A DNA stretch of 11,200 bases from Gammaproteobacteria bacterium (lineage in GTDB: Bacteria; Pseudomonadota; Gammaproteobacteria; Pseudomonadales; Azotimanducaceae): positions 1-11,200 of the forward strand of contig JAPUJX010000149.1 in the NCBI GenBank assembly GCA_027295975.1. Direction: 5' to 3'. The translations under genes were made by a program, and so were the position numbers. The notes beneath the pieces were generated by a model. That model was not told where the DNA came from. It saw only the letters and a program-made list of their open reading frames with translations, and made no database searches. Below are positions 1 to 6,870 of the stretch, one piece after another. Position 1 is the stretch's first letter, and every line of letters starts with the position of its first letter.

Positions 1-2
1 CT

Positions 3-860
3 CGGGAGCCGTTCCGGATAGCCTCCATGGCGCTGGAGCATATGGAATTGAACGCGCGCGTGCATGTGCTGGAGCACCCCATCCACAACGATGCGCGTGA
101 CACAGAAGCCGCGGTACGGGCATTTCTCGCTTGTGGCTGCGAGACCGTCGTATCGCTGGGCGGTGACGGAACCAACCGTGTTCTGGTGCGGGCGTTACTC
201 GAGGCGCGGGATCGCGAGACGCACCTCCTTCCCCTGTCGACCGGGACCAACAATGTGTTTCCCGTGTCTGCCGAGCCAACCATTGTCGGGATGGTAGCCG
301 GGTATCAAGCCAGTCATCGGTTGACGGAGCCGTCTCTGAAGCAGCGGGTAAAGGTGCTCCATGTCACAGGTGATGACAATGGCGCCCGAGGTATTGAAGA
401 TATCGGGCTGATAGACGCGGTGTTGTTATACGGCGATCGGGTTGGCAACCTGTTGCCGTTTGACGCAGATCGAATCCGTCGGTTGTTGCTCACTCGAGCC
501 GAGCCGAGCGCCATCGGGATGTCGCCCATCGGGGGGCTTGTCGAAGTGGTCGACGAGCACGCCGACATGGGCCTGCTGGTCGAACTGGGCGGCGAGAGCG
601 AGTTTCGCGTTCCCATTTCACCGGGTTTGTTTCAAACGGTAGCGGTGAAGAGCGCGAGAAAAATTCCCTTCGATGTCCCGGTGACATTTCGCGGACCGGG
701 TATCCTGGCGCTGGATGGAGATCGCGACCACAAGCTGGGATCACAGGCAACGTTGACGGTCCGTATCCGCCGGGACGGACCCTGGGTGATCGACATCGAC
801 AAGGCCATGCGTTGGCTGGTAGCCCACGGTATCATTGCCCATGGTCCCATAGGACACTAG
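3..860 (+). CDS. AcoX-like ATP-NAD kinase family protein (5' end outside the window)
   Basis: This is the C-terminal part (about 285 residues) of an NAD-kinase-fold protein. The reading frame is open to the window edge upstream of the first ATG at 27, so the gene very probably starts before base 1. Numbering from that ATG, the diacylglycerol/NAD-kinase signature GGDGTN lies at residues 45-50 and a second conserved strand-turn LSTGTNNVFP at 65-74. The later segment around PSAIGMSPIGG (about 161-171) is what I associate with the AcoX branch rather than with housekeeping NadK. Family members are expected to bind ATP and a nicotinamide dinucleotide. AcoX takes its name from acetoin-catabolism clusters, but its own biochemical role is poorly established. 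No acoABC genes are visible here. The stop lies 16 bp before fabV, which suggests co-transcription. The family call is fairly secure; the AcoX subfamily is inferred from memory of the motif pattern. Confidence 0.8.
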   Translation, partial: REPFRIASMALEHMELNARVHVLEHPIHNDARDTEAAVRAFLACGCETVVSLGGDGTNRVLVRALLEARDRETHLLPLSTGTNNVFPVSAEPTIVGMVAGYQASHRLTEPSLKQRVKVLHVTGDDNGARGIEDIGLIDAVLLYGDRVGNLLPFDADRIRRLLLTRAEPSAIGMSPIGGLVEVVDEHADMGLLVELGGESEFRVPISPGLFQTVAVKSARKIPFDVPVTFRGPGILALDGDRDHKLGSQATLTVRIRRDGPWVIDIDKAMRWLVAHGIIAHGPIGH

Positions 861-876
861 GCGGGCGTTCATCGGC

Positions 877-2064
877 ATGATCATCAAACCCAGAATTCGG
901 GGTTTTATCTGTACCACGGCGCATCCAATCGGTTGTGCCGCCCATGTAAACGAACAGATCGCATACGTTCGCTCGCAGGGACACATCCAGAGCGACCTGA
1001 AGAATGTGCTGGTAATCGGTTCGTCCGGTGGATATGGGCTCTCATCGCGCATCGTCGCCGGATTTGGTTGTGGCGCGGCGACCCTTGGAGTCTCCTTCGA
1101 GAAGGCGCCCAGACAGAACAAGACCGCAACGGCAGGCTGGTACAACAACATCGCCTACGAAACTTCGGCGGCTGGCGCGGGATTGTACGCCGTGACCCTT
1201 GATGGCGATGCATTCTCCGACGAGATGAAAGAACGCGTGATCGACACCCTGCGTGCCGATCTGGGGAAGATCGATCTCGTCATCTACAGCCTCGCCTCGC
1301 CTGTGCGTCAACACCCGAGGACCGGGGCGCTTCACCGCTCCGCCATCAAACCATTGGGTGAAGCCGTGCACATGAAGTCTTTACACGTCCAACGAGGCGA
1401 GGTACACGAGGTGGATCTTGAACCCGCCAACGAAGAAGAGACGGCAAATACCGTTGCCGTAATGGGGGGCGAGGATTGGGAGTTCTGGATCGAGGCACTC
1501 GAGAAAGCCGACCTGTTGAACGACGGCTTTCGCACCCTGGCATTCACCTATATCGGCAGCGATCTCACCTGGCCCATTTACTGGCATGCCACTCTGGGGA
1601 AAGCGAAGGAAGATCTGGATCGTGCGGCGGGAACCATCAGTACCTCCCTTGGAGCTGTCCATGGTCAGGCCCGGGTTGCCGTCCTCAAAGCGGTTGTTAC
1701 TCAGGCAAGCTCGGCGATTCCCGTGGTGCCGCTTTATGCTTCGTTGTTGTTCCGGGTGATGAAAGACAGAGGCCTGCACGAGGAGGTCGTGCACCACATT
1801 CATCGATTGTTCGCTACTCAACTCGCTACCGGCGTGACCCAACGGCTAGACGATCAGGGCAGAATTCGCATGGACGACATCGAGCTTACGGACGAGATTC
1901 AAGGCGAGGTGCGCCGTCGTTGGCCACTGGTCGACACCCACAATCTGGGGGAACTCGCGGATCTGGAAGGCTTTCGCGAGGACTTTCTGAGAATCTTCGG
2001 ATTCGGGTTTGCGGACGTAGACTACGAGGCGGATCTCGACCCGACCCTGGGAAGGGACGGCTGA
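877..2064 (+). CDS. fabV: trans-2-enoyl-ACP/CoA reductase, FabV type
   Basis: FabV reduces the trans-2 double bond of enoyl-ACP (or enoyl-CoA) with NADH, the last step of each fatty acid elongation cycle, in the cytosol. The 395-residue length and the opening MIIKPRIRGFICTTAHP are typical of the family. The nucleotide-binding turn GSSGGYG is at 48-54. The F74-E75 pair and D111-A112 sit where the family contacts NADH. The long-spaced catalytic pair Tyr-x8-Lys is intact at Y235 and K244, exactly the numbering described for other FabV proteins. The ATG at 877 has a purine-rich AGGCGGG about 10 bases upstream. The gene follows the AcoX-like gene by 16 bp and probably shares its transcript. FabV enzymes are known to be relatively insensitive to triclosan compared with FabI. 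Whether this genome also carries fabI cannot be seen here. Confidence 0.96.
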   Translation: MIIKPRIRGFICTTAHPIGCAAHVNEQIAYVRSQGHIQSDLKNVLVIGSSGGYGLSSRIVAGFGCGAATLGVSFEKAPRQNKTATAGWYNNIAYETSAAGAGLYAVTLDGDAFSDEMKERVIDTLRADLGKIDLVIYSLASPVRQHPRTGALHRSAIKPLGEAVHMKSLHVQRGEVHEVDLEPANEEETANTVAVMGGEDWEFWIEALEKADLLNDGFRTLAFTYIGSDLTWPIYWHATLGKAKEDLDRAAGTISTSLGAVHGQARVAVLKAVVTQASSAIPVVPLYASLLFRVMKDRGLHEEVVHHIHRLFATQLATGVTQRLDDQGRIRMDDIELTDEIQGEVRRRWPLVDTHNLGELADLEGFREDFLRIFGFGFADVDYEADLDPTLGRDG

Positions 2065-2073
2065 TTTCAACCG

Positions 2074-2086
2074 CCGGGATCCCCGG
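2074..2086 (+). terminator. GC-rich dyad after fabV, possible weak terminator
   Basis: Ten bases after the fabV stop, CCGGG (2074-2078) can pair with CCCGG (2082-2086) across a 3-base loop. No run of T follows, so intrinsic termination is uncertain. It may only be an mRNA 3'-end stabilising hairpin. The rest of the 127-bp gap before the cyclase (2065-2191) shows no convincing promoter or gene. Confidence 0.3.
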
Positions 2087-2191
2087 TGATATGCTGCCCG
2101 GCTAAGTAGCTGAGATAGTAAGCCAGAGCCCACAAAGGTCCGGGTAGTTGGTGCTATCCAGTTATCATTACCGTCGGGCATAGTCGCGCAT

Positions 2192-3400
2192 GTGACCACT
2201 CGCCGCCAGAAGCCCGAAGCCCATGCGTTTCGATATGTTGGCTACTTTTTTCTGGCGGTTATCCTGTTGTGTCTGGAACCCACAGCCAGGTCGGCATGGC
2301 AGCTTCTGCTGGGCGTGAGTTGTTGTGTCACGTGGCCCGTAGTTGCGCATTGGCTGGAGCGTTCGAGGTCGGCCAATCCCTCGATCAACGTCGTGGAATG
2401 TGGGGTTTCCGGGGTGGTTGCGGGAGTCGTGAGTCTGCCTTTACTGCCACTTGCCGCCCTTGGGGCAGCGCTTCTGGCGGGCGCCGCGGCCCAGGGGGGT
2501 AGACGATATCTCTGGCCGAGCATTCCAGCGCTGATCATCGGTGTTGTTACCGGGTTCTGGATGACGGACAACCCCGTTGCACATGCCATTTTCTCCGATT
2601 CGACACGGCTGGCCGACCTGCTCAGCGTTGCTCTGATTGTGATTTATACCGTGCTGCTCAGTGAGTTCAGTTTCCGTCAGGCCATGCGTCTGTACGAGTC
2701 CAAGTCTCGCCATCAGGTTCGTTCTGTTCATGCCGCACAGGTGAGCGCGCGGTTGGCGCGATATATTCCCCGGGAACTGCACCAGCGTCTGGAAAAACAG
2801 CCCCACGAACGCTGTGCCCTCGAACGCTGCTGGCTTACCGTCGTGTTCATCGACGTGGTGGGTTTTACCGAGCTTACCGAACATCTTGCCGCCGAGGCAT
2901 TAAACGCGGTGCTGAACGATTATCTGGCTATGTTGGAAACTCTCGTGGAGGCGCGCCACGGTACCCTGGGTAAGCTGCTTGGAGACGGCGTGCTGGTGTT
3001 TTTCAAAGCCGATTCGGCCGAAGAAAAAAGCGTTGTGGGTCAGTCGAGCGTTGCCCTGTGTTTGGCGGTGCAACAGGGGTTGTGCCTTCTCTCCCGCCGC
3101 TGGACCGCGCAAGGTTATCTGGTGAGCCTTGCGACTCGAACCGGGATCGCAAGTGGCTTCTGCACGCTGGGCGACTGGGGTGGAGACGGCCGACTCGACT
3201 ATACCGTGATCGGCTCTCCGGTAAACCTTGCCAGCCGCTTGCAGGCCAGGGCAGCAAGCGATGGTATTCTGGTTTGTTCCGCAACAGCGGCCATTCTCAA
3301 ACCGGGATTACCTTCCCCGGTGAAGCTCGAGGGACCGTTGCTCACGCCGTTGAAAGGGTTTGGCGAGGTACAGACGTTTCGTCTGGTGGACACGCGGTAA
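2192..3400 (+). CDS. membrane-anchored class III adenylate/guanylate cyclase (MASE2-like sensor)
   Basis: The protein should make a cyclic nucleotide, most likely cAMP, from the triphosphate. The N-terminal half (about 12-160) is hydrophobic, with some five or six membrane segments, and its W-P and spacing pattern resembles the MASE2 sensor domain. A linker with an ARYIP motif (about 189-193) leads into the catalytic domain (about 212-400). The two metal-binding aspartates are present: D221 in FIDVVGFT and D265 in LLGDGVL. K261 matches the purine-selecting lysine, T338 in DYTVIG matches the Lys/Thr pairing of many bacterial adenylate cyclases, and N345 and R349 in VNLASR match the transition-state residues. 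Positions 342-343 are Ser-Pro, where Asp/Asn-Ala/Thr is more usual. The start is a GTG: the overlapping ATG at 2190 meets TGA at once, and the frame has no other good start after the stop at 2111. The inducing signal is unknown. Confidence 0.9.
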   Translation: MTTRRQKPEAHAFRYVGYFFLAVILLCLEPTARSAWQLLLGVSCCVTWPVVAHWLERSRSANPSINVVECGVSGVVAGVVSLPLLPLAALGAALLAGAAAQGGRRYLWPSIPALIIGVVTGFWMTDNPVAHAIFSDSTRLADLLSVALIVIYTVLLSEFSFRQAMRLYESKSRHQVRSVHAAQVSARLARYIPRELHQRLEKQPHERCALERCWLTVVFIDVVGFTELTEHLAAEALNAVLNDYLAMLETLVEARHGTLGKLLGDGVLVFFKADSAEEKSVVGQSSVALCLAVQQGLCLLSRRWTAQGYLVSLATRTGIASGFCTLGDWGGDGRLDYTVIGSPVNLASRLQARAASDGILVCSATAAILKPGLPSPVKLEGPLLTPLKGFGEVQTFRLVDTR

Positions 3401-3412
3401 CCGCCCCCTGCG

Positions 3413-3427
3413 CAGCAATGTCTGCTG
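3413..3427 (+). other. small hairpin after the cyclase gene
   Basis: CAGCA (3413-3417) and TGCTG (3423-3427) form a perfect 5-bp stem with a 5-base loop, flanked by C-rich and G-rich stretches that could extend it with mismatches. No T run follows. It may weakly end or stabilise the cyclase transcript just before the hemE promoter. Confidence 0.3.
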
Positions 3428-3439
3428 TGGGGCATCGTC

Positions 3440-3448
3440 TGCTAAAAT
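3440..3448 (+). promoter_or_regulatory. candidate extended -10 promoter for hemE
   Basis: TGCTAAAAT matches the extended -10 element TGnTATAAT at all but one defined base. I see no good -35 hexamer 16-18 bp upstream, as is common for extended -10 promoters. Transcription would start near 3455, giving a leader of about 118 nt before the hemE GTG. This is inference from the sequence only. Confidence 0.42.
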
Positions 3449-3572
3449 ACCGGCTGTAAGTGGCTGTGCCAGTCGCGACAATATCGTACCCACGTTTTGT
3501 GGAAAACGGACCGGGACTAAGGTCAATCGTCAATCTGCGCATTCGGTAGCCCCGGGAGTCAGCTGGAATACA

Positions 3573-4604
3573 GTGAAAAAAACAGAAAAAATCTTTCTCA
3601 AGGCATGTAGGGGAGAACCTACCGACTACACCCCTATCTGGCTGAACCGTCAGGCGGGACGTTACATGCCACAATACCTCGAGCTGAAGGGCGACATGCC
3701 GAGCCTGGCCCTGTTCAAGCACCCGGAAAAAGCGGCCAAGGCGGCCCTCGATGCCCAACGTATACTCGGTGTGGATGCGGCCATTCTCTTTGCCGATCTC
3801 TTGCCGATCATGGAACCCATGGGTCTCGATCTCGACTACAAGGTGGGTGAGGGGCCGGTGTTCGCCAACCCGGTGCGTAACGTGAAGGACGTGGATGGAC
3901 TGATCACCCAGCCGGCCACGGAAGCGACCCCCTACATCGCGGAGACGATCGGGCGCATTCTGGCGGATCTACCTCGGGATATCGCGCTCATTGGATTTGC
4001 TGGTGCCCCGTTCACCCTGGCGTCTTATGCCATAGAAGGTCGCAGTTCACGGAACTACGTACACCTGAAGAAACTCATGTATCAGGCGCCTGAGGCATGG
4101 GGTTTGTTGATGGATAAGCTGGTAACCCAGGTGACCAGTTATCTGGAGCTGCAGATTGCCAGCGGCGTCGATGCGGTGCAGATTTTCGACACCTGGGTCG
4201 GTTGCCTCTCGTTGGCGGATTTTCGCCAGTACGTCCTCCCCTACACTGCCCGGCTGATTCGGAACCTGAAAGATCGAGTGCCACTGATCTACTTTGGCAC
4301 CGGAAACTCCCATTTGTTGCCGGATATAGCGCCGCTGGCCGATGTGCTGGCGTTGGATTGGCGCGTCCCCCTCGTTGAAACATGGGATCGGCTGGGTGTC
4401 AAAGCGGTGCAGGGAAATCTCGATCCCATCGTGTTGTGTGCTGATCCGGAAACGGTGTCCAGCCATGCGCAGCGGTTGCTCGACGAGGTGGGGGGACGGC
4501 CTGGTCATATTTTCAATCTAGGTCACGGCATCATCCCGGAAACACCGGTTTCGAACGTGCAGCGTTTGGTGGACCACGTTCATCAGCACTCGATTCGTGG
4601 TTGA
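3573..4604 (+). CDS. hemE: uroporphyrinogen III decarboxylase
   Basis: HemE removes the four acetate carboxyl groups of uroporphyrinogen III to give coproporphyrinogen III in cytosolic haem synthesis, without a cofactor. From the GTG at 3573 the protein has 343 residues, slightly shorter than the 354-residue enterobacterial enzyme. The signature NRQAGRYMP is at 25-33. The catalytic aspartate is in LFADLLPIMEPMG (D75). SYAIEGRSS (151-159) carries the active-site tyrosine Y152. FDTWVG is at 205-210, and the C-terminal FNLGHGI (314-320) holds the conserved histidine H318. The frame stays open back to 3360, but that extension has no family similarity and overlaps the cyclase gene. The GTG gives MKKTEKIFLKAC, which matches the usual N terminus. 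Its ribosome site is weak (GGAG lies too far upstream). The next gene follows by 31 bp. Confidence 0.95.
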   Translation: MKKTEKIFLKACRGEPTDYTPIWLNRQAGRYMPQYLELKGDMPSLALFKHPEKAAKAALDAQRILGVDAAILFADLLPIMEPMGLDLDYKVGEGPVFANPVRNVKDVDGLITQPATEATPYIAETIGRILADLPRDIALIGFAGAPFTLASYAIEGRSSRNYVHLKKLMYQAPEAWGLLMDKLVTQVTSYLELQIASGVDAVQIFDTWVGCLSLADFRQYVLPYTARLIRNLKDRVPLIYFGTGNSHLLPDIAPLADVLALDWRVPLVETWDRLGVKAVQGNLDPIVLCADPETVSSHAQRLLDEVGGRPGHIFNLGHGIIPETPVSNVQRLVDHVHQHSIRG

Positions 4605-4635
4605 TACCCTCTTGGAGCCCGGGCAGGAGTCCAGA

Positions 4636-5031
4636 ATGGCACGCATGCTGATGCGAACCGCCTTCTGGCTGCCCTGGGTGGCGTGTACCTATCTGGCATT
4701 TGCACCAAGCCCACCGGATACCGTGTTCAGAATCAGCGATGTGGTGTTACACGGGATGGCTTTCAGCTATCTCACCTTCGCGTTGGGGCTTGCCCATCGG
4801 TCGGGGAACTGGGTGGGAACGGTGGCGTGGATGGTCGCTTACGGTGCCGCGATCGAGCTTGTCCAGAGCTTCGAGCCGCAGCGGTCTGCGGAACTGAAGG
4901 ATATGCTCGTTGATGTGGTCGGCATTGGAATCGGGGTTGTCGCGTTCAAGCTTTTTGGTGCGCGGGTGGTATCTCTGGTGCGATGGCTCGCTGACACCAT
5001 TAATCGCCTGTTGCCTTTCACGACCGGATGA
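4636..5031 (+). CDS. VanZ-like small membrane protein
   Basis: This is a 131-residue integral membrane protein with about four hydrophobic segments (roughly 8-24, 38-53, 59-77, 92-113). The motif pair SDVVLHGMAF (34-43) and IELVQSF...LKDMLVDVVG (73-96) is the layout of the VanZ-like family, which has a conserved acidic plus His/Gln pattern between membrane helices. VanZ is named for low-level teicoplanin resistance, but most chromosomal members have no assigned function. The ATG at 4636 is preferred over the GTG at 4597 (which overlaps hemE) because AGGAG lies 6 bases upstream of it. It lies in the same direction as hemE and could share its transcript. Its last 14 bases overlap the convergent NTF2-like gene. 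Confidence 0.78.
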   Translation: MARMLMRTAFWLPWVACTYLAFAPSPPDTVFRISDVVLHGMAFSYLTFALGLAHRSGNWVGTVAWMVAYGAAIELVQSFEPQRSAELKDMLVDVVGIGIGVVAFKLFGARVVSLVRWLADTINRLLPFTTG

Positions 5032-5413
5032 TTTCCCGGCTTTCCAGGATGTTCTGGCAACGCCAGACGATGGCGGGTTCCCCATCGGTGATATTCAGCA
5101 CGTAAACCTCGAGACCCGATTCGCGCAGACGTTGCTGCTGAAGGCTGAACTCCACGGCGAAACCCATGTGCACCACGGCGGTGGCGGCGAAATCGAAAAC
5201 CTCGAGGGAGCTGATGACAAATTCGTGAAGGGTGGCTGCGGATGCGAAATCACCATAGGTGTCGATGACCGCGCTCCGTCCGTATATGGGTTCGCCTGCA
5301 TCCGGAGGAAGCAGCACGACGTCGGGGTGATAAAAGCGGGTCAACTCTTCGAGTTTACCCTGTTGCCAGGTGTTGTTGAGTTCACGGACAAACCCCTCGA
5401 TATCCTGGCTCAC
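5018..5413 (-). CDS. NTF2/SnoaL-like fold protein
   Basis: This 131-residue protein has the features of the NTF2-like/SnoaL superfamily: an N-terminal helix pair with a WQQGKLEEL stretch, then FYHPDVVLLPPDAGEPIYGR (about 27-46), where members typically read 'f-y-dD-v-p-g-G', and a strand-rich C-terminal half. Such cone-shaped folds serve as small-molecule enzymes, binding domains or polyketide/steroid isomerases, so no reaction can be named. The start is GTG at 5413. It sits inside a GTGA overlap with the stop of the DinB-like gene, which implies translational coupling. It converges on, and overlaps by 14 bp, the VanZ-like gene. Confidence 0.72.
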   Translation of the reverse strand: MSQDIEGFVRELNNTWQQGKLEELTRFYHPDVVLLPPDAGEPIYGRSAVIDTYGDFASAATLHEFVISSLEVFDFAATAVVHMGFAVEFSLQQQRLRESGLEVYVLNITDGEPAIVWRCQNILESREIIRS

Positions 5414-5838
5414 TTTGAACGTTCCCCGTAGACGGTTGCAATTCGAGGTTCGTGACTGACCAGGCGGCGCAGGGTTTTGCCAACGGTCCAGCTTTCCATC
5501 CCGTAACCGTGATCGGTGCAGCTTGATCTCAACAGATCGCTGGATGCCTTCAGTGTCGATAGAAAAGACAGGGTTTCCCGGCGGGTACCTGGTAGGAACC
5601 TGCGCCAGTTGTCATGCACCTCCACGGGAGATGTCCGGGTCTGGTGCCCGACGGGTTCATTCACGATGGGCAGCAGGTGAGCGAGGCGCCAGGATTTATA
5701 CCAGGCGATACGATCCCGCAACCCGGATACCTTTGTTCGGTCCTCGGCCCAGGTGACGAACCCGGGATAGGCGGCGCTCCAGGCTTCCACCCCAGGGTCA
5801 CCGTCGTGGTTGAGATGTAAGCTGATTGGAATGCTCAT
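5410..5838 (-). CDS. HicB-like N-terminus plus DinB-like C-terminus, small protein
   Basis: A 142-residue protein of unclear function. Residues 1-52 (including DGDPGVEAW, YPGFVTWAEDR, AWYKSW) resemble the HicB-like strand-strand-helix module in which a 'PG...W..d' turn is followed by a helix. Residues 84-142 (RRETLSFLSTLK, then ESWTVGKTLRRLVSHE) resemble the last helices of a DinB-like bundle, with the usual Trp-Thr-(Ile/Val)-x-K-x-L-x-H pattern and H129 at the metal-ligand position. Proteins combining these two pieces occur, but their role is not established to my knowledge. The subdivision is my reading by eye and should be treated as tentative. Its stop TGA overlaps the GTG start of the downstream NTF2-like gene, and it lies 41 bp after the VOC gene, so the three probably form one operon. 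Confidence 0.5.
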   Translation of the reverse strand: MSIPISLHLNHDGDPGVEAWSAAYPGFVTWAEDRTKVSGLRDRIAWYKSWRLAHLLPIVNEPVGHQTRTSPVEVHDNWRRFLPGTRRETLSFLSTLKASSDLLRSSCTDHGYGMESWTVGKTLRRLVSHEPRIATVYGERSK

Positions 5839-5855
5839 TATCCGCCCCGAACACC

Positions 5856-5880
5856 ACCTGGCGCATGCAGGTAGCTACCT
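5856..5880 (-). other. two mutually exclusive hairpins between VOC and DinB-like genes
   Basis: AGGTAGCTACCT (5869-5880) is a perfect 12-bp palindrome touching the VOC stop codon. Its left arm can instead pair with ACCTG at 5856-5860 through CAGGT (5868-5872), with a 7-base loop. Both structures would form in the 41-nt spacer of the minus-strand transcript, just before the start of the DinB-like gene. A protein-binding site or a translation control element are both possible. Confidence 0.35.
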
Positions 5881-6284
5881 CATCCGGTGAACACGGTCTT
5901 GTCATCGACAAAACACACCGGATTTCCGAACGGGTCGTGCAGGTAGAACGAACGTTCTCCCCATGGTCGCGTGGCGATCTCTCCAAGGCTCGGTCCACCT
6001 CCGTGGAGTTGTTTGTCATCGAAATTTGCCGCGGCAGCCCGGCAACGTTCGTAAACTGTTTCCAGATCGGTTTCACTGAGGTAAATGTGTTGTGGGTTGG
6101 GCGGAGAGGAACTCCCTTCACCGTCTGCCCTGGGATCAAAGCAGGCCAGGATCGTGCCGCCGCATTGGAAGTAGTGCCTCCCCGGAGAGACCCTTTCGCC
6201 AGGTTGATTGAGAACCGCTCCGTAGAATTCAGCCGCCTTTTCAATGTCGCTGACCGGAACGATTACCCGATAGAGGTGTGTCAT
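5880..6284 (-). CDS. VOC superfamily (glyoxalase-fold) protein
   Basis: A 134-residue protein of the vicinal oxygen chelate fold. It has a strand-helix opening (MTHLYRVIVPVSDIEKAAEFYGAVL, 1-25), a GRHYFQCGGTILACFDPR segment (35-52), and a C-terminal module with WGERSFYLHDPFGNPVCFVD (108-127), the typical 'f-DP-GN-ief-v' ending. Members include glyoxalase, extradiol dioxygenases and thiol transferases for fosfomycin and other antibiotics. The substrate cannot be read from the sequence. The ATG at 6284 has GGAG about 9 bases upstream. It is the first gene of the minus-strand trio and is divergent from the reductase-like gene at 6434, with 149 bp between them. Confidence 0.85.
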   Translation of the reverse strand: MTHLYRVIVPVSDIEKAAEFYGAVLNQPGERVSPGRHYFQCGGTILACFDPRADGEGSSSPPNPQHIYLSETDLETVYERCRAAAANFDDKQLHGGGPSLGEIATRPWGERSFYLHDPFGNPVCFVDDKTVFTG

Positions 6285-6331
6285 GGTTTGTCTCCGGATC
6301 CCGATATTCGAAGGAGCGTATCAAGCCTGAT

Positions 6332-6343
6332 TAGCCAAGGCTA
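6332..6343. promoter_or_regulatory. palindrome TAGCC-AA-GGCTA in the divergent intergenic region
   Basis: A perfect 5-bp inverted repeat with an AA centre lies about midway between the divergent starts at 6284 and 6434. The position suits an operator acting on either gene. No clear -35/-10 pair was found beside it. The remainder of 6285-6433 shows no gene. Confidence 0.3.
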
Positions 6344-6433
6344 CATTATCAATTCGGGTGAACTCTATGGTGTGGGGAGCTTCATTTCATTATCCTCGCG
6401 GCCTCTTTGACTTCTTCTCATCGTGGGGGAGAC

Positions 6434-6850
6434 ATGAAAAAAATAATCCTGAGCGTTCTGGGTTTGTTCGGTGTGCTCGTGGTGTTGGTCATGGGCGTGC
6501 AGATCATCGCGTCGGAAGCCGGTGAGGTCGTGGTCGTTACCACGCGGGATGGATCCGGTGCCCTGTCCGAGACACGCTTATGGATTGTGGAGCACGACGG
6601 CAGTCGCTGGTTGCGATCCGGCGGCGGTGCAGCGTCGGGCTGGTATCAGCAATTGTTGGTCAATCCCGAGCTCGAGTTGGTTCGTGGAACAACCCGATAT
6701 TATCACCGGGCGACACCTGTCCGGGAGATGCAGACCACCGTCAACGATCTCATGAGCGAAAAGTACGGCTGGGCGGATAGTTACATCGGTATCCTGTTCG
6801 GTCGTGAAGATTCCATAGCCATACGCCTGGACAACCTGTCGGCTCCCTAG
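6434..6850 (+). CDS. membrane-anchored protein resembling deazaflavin-dependent reductases
   Basis: A 138-residue protein. Residues 3-26 form one hydrophobic anchor or signal segment. The remainder is strand-rich and follows the pattern of the deazaflavin (F420)-dependent nitroreductase/DUF385 family: VVVVTTRDGSGALSETRLWIVEHDG (32-56), then GGAASGWYQQLLVNPELELVRG (64-85), equivalent to the family's 'WY.NL.aNP.v.v..g'. Positively charged residues usually found after the 'TTxGRkSG' turn are only partly kept (TTRDGSGA). Cofactor and substrate are therefore unknown: F420, FMN or haem-type ligands occur within this split-barrel superfamily. The ATG at 6434 is chosen over the upstream in-frame ATG at 6407 because GGGGGAG stands directly before it and the protein then begins with a clean signal-anchor. 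It lies divergent to the VOC gene. Confidence 0.65.
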   Translation: MKKIILSVLGLFGVLVVLVMGVQIIASEAGEVVVVTTRDGSGALSETRLWIVEHDGSRWLRSGGGAASGWYQQLLVNPELELVRGTTRYYHRATPVREMQTTVNDLMSEKYGWADSYIGILFGREDSIAIRLDNLSAP

Positions 6851-6870
6851 TGGAACGCGATTTCGAGCGA

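Noticed and set aside
3360..3572. Upstream in-frame extension of hemE to an ATG at 3360
   Set aside because: It overlaps the cyclase end, shows no HemE similarity, and would place a promoter-like region inside the coding sequence.
4597..4635. GTG start for the VanZ-like gene overlapping hemE
   Set aside because: No ribosome site, whereas ATG at 4636 has AGGAG at a proper distance.
5986..5999. 14-base stretch AGGCTCGGTCCACC also at 10703-10716
   Set aside because: Both copies encode Gly-Gly-Pro-Ser-Leu in VOC proteins, but at different places in the fold. Shared codon choice explains it better than a repeat element.
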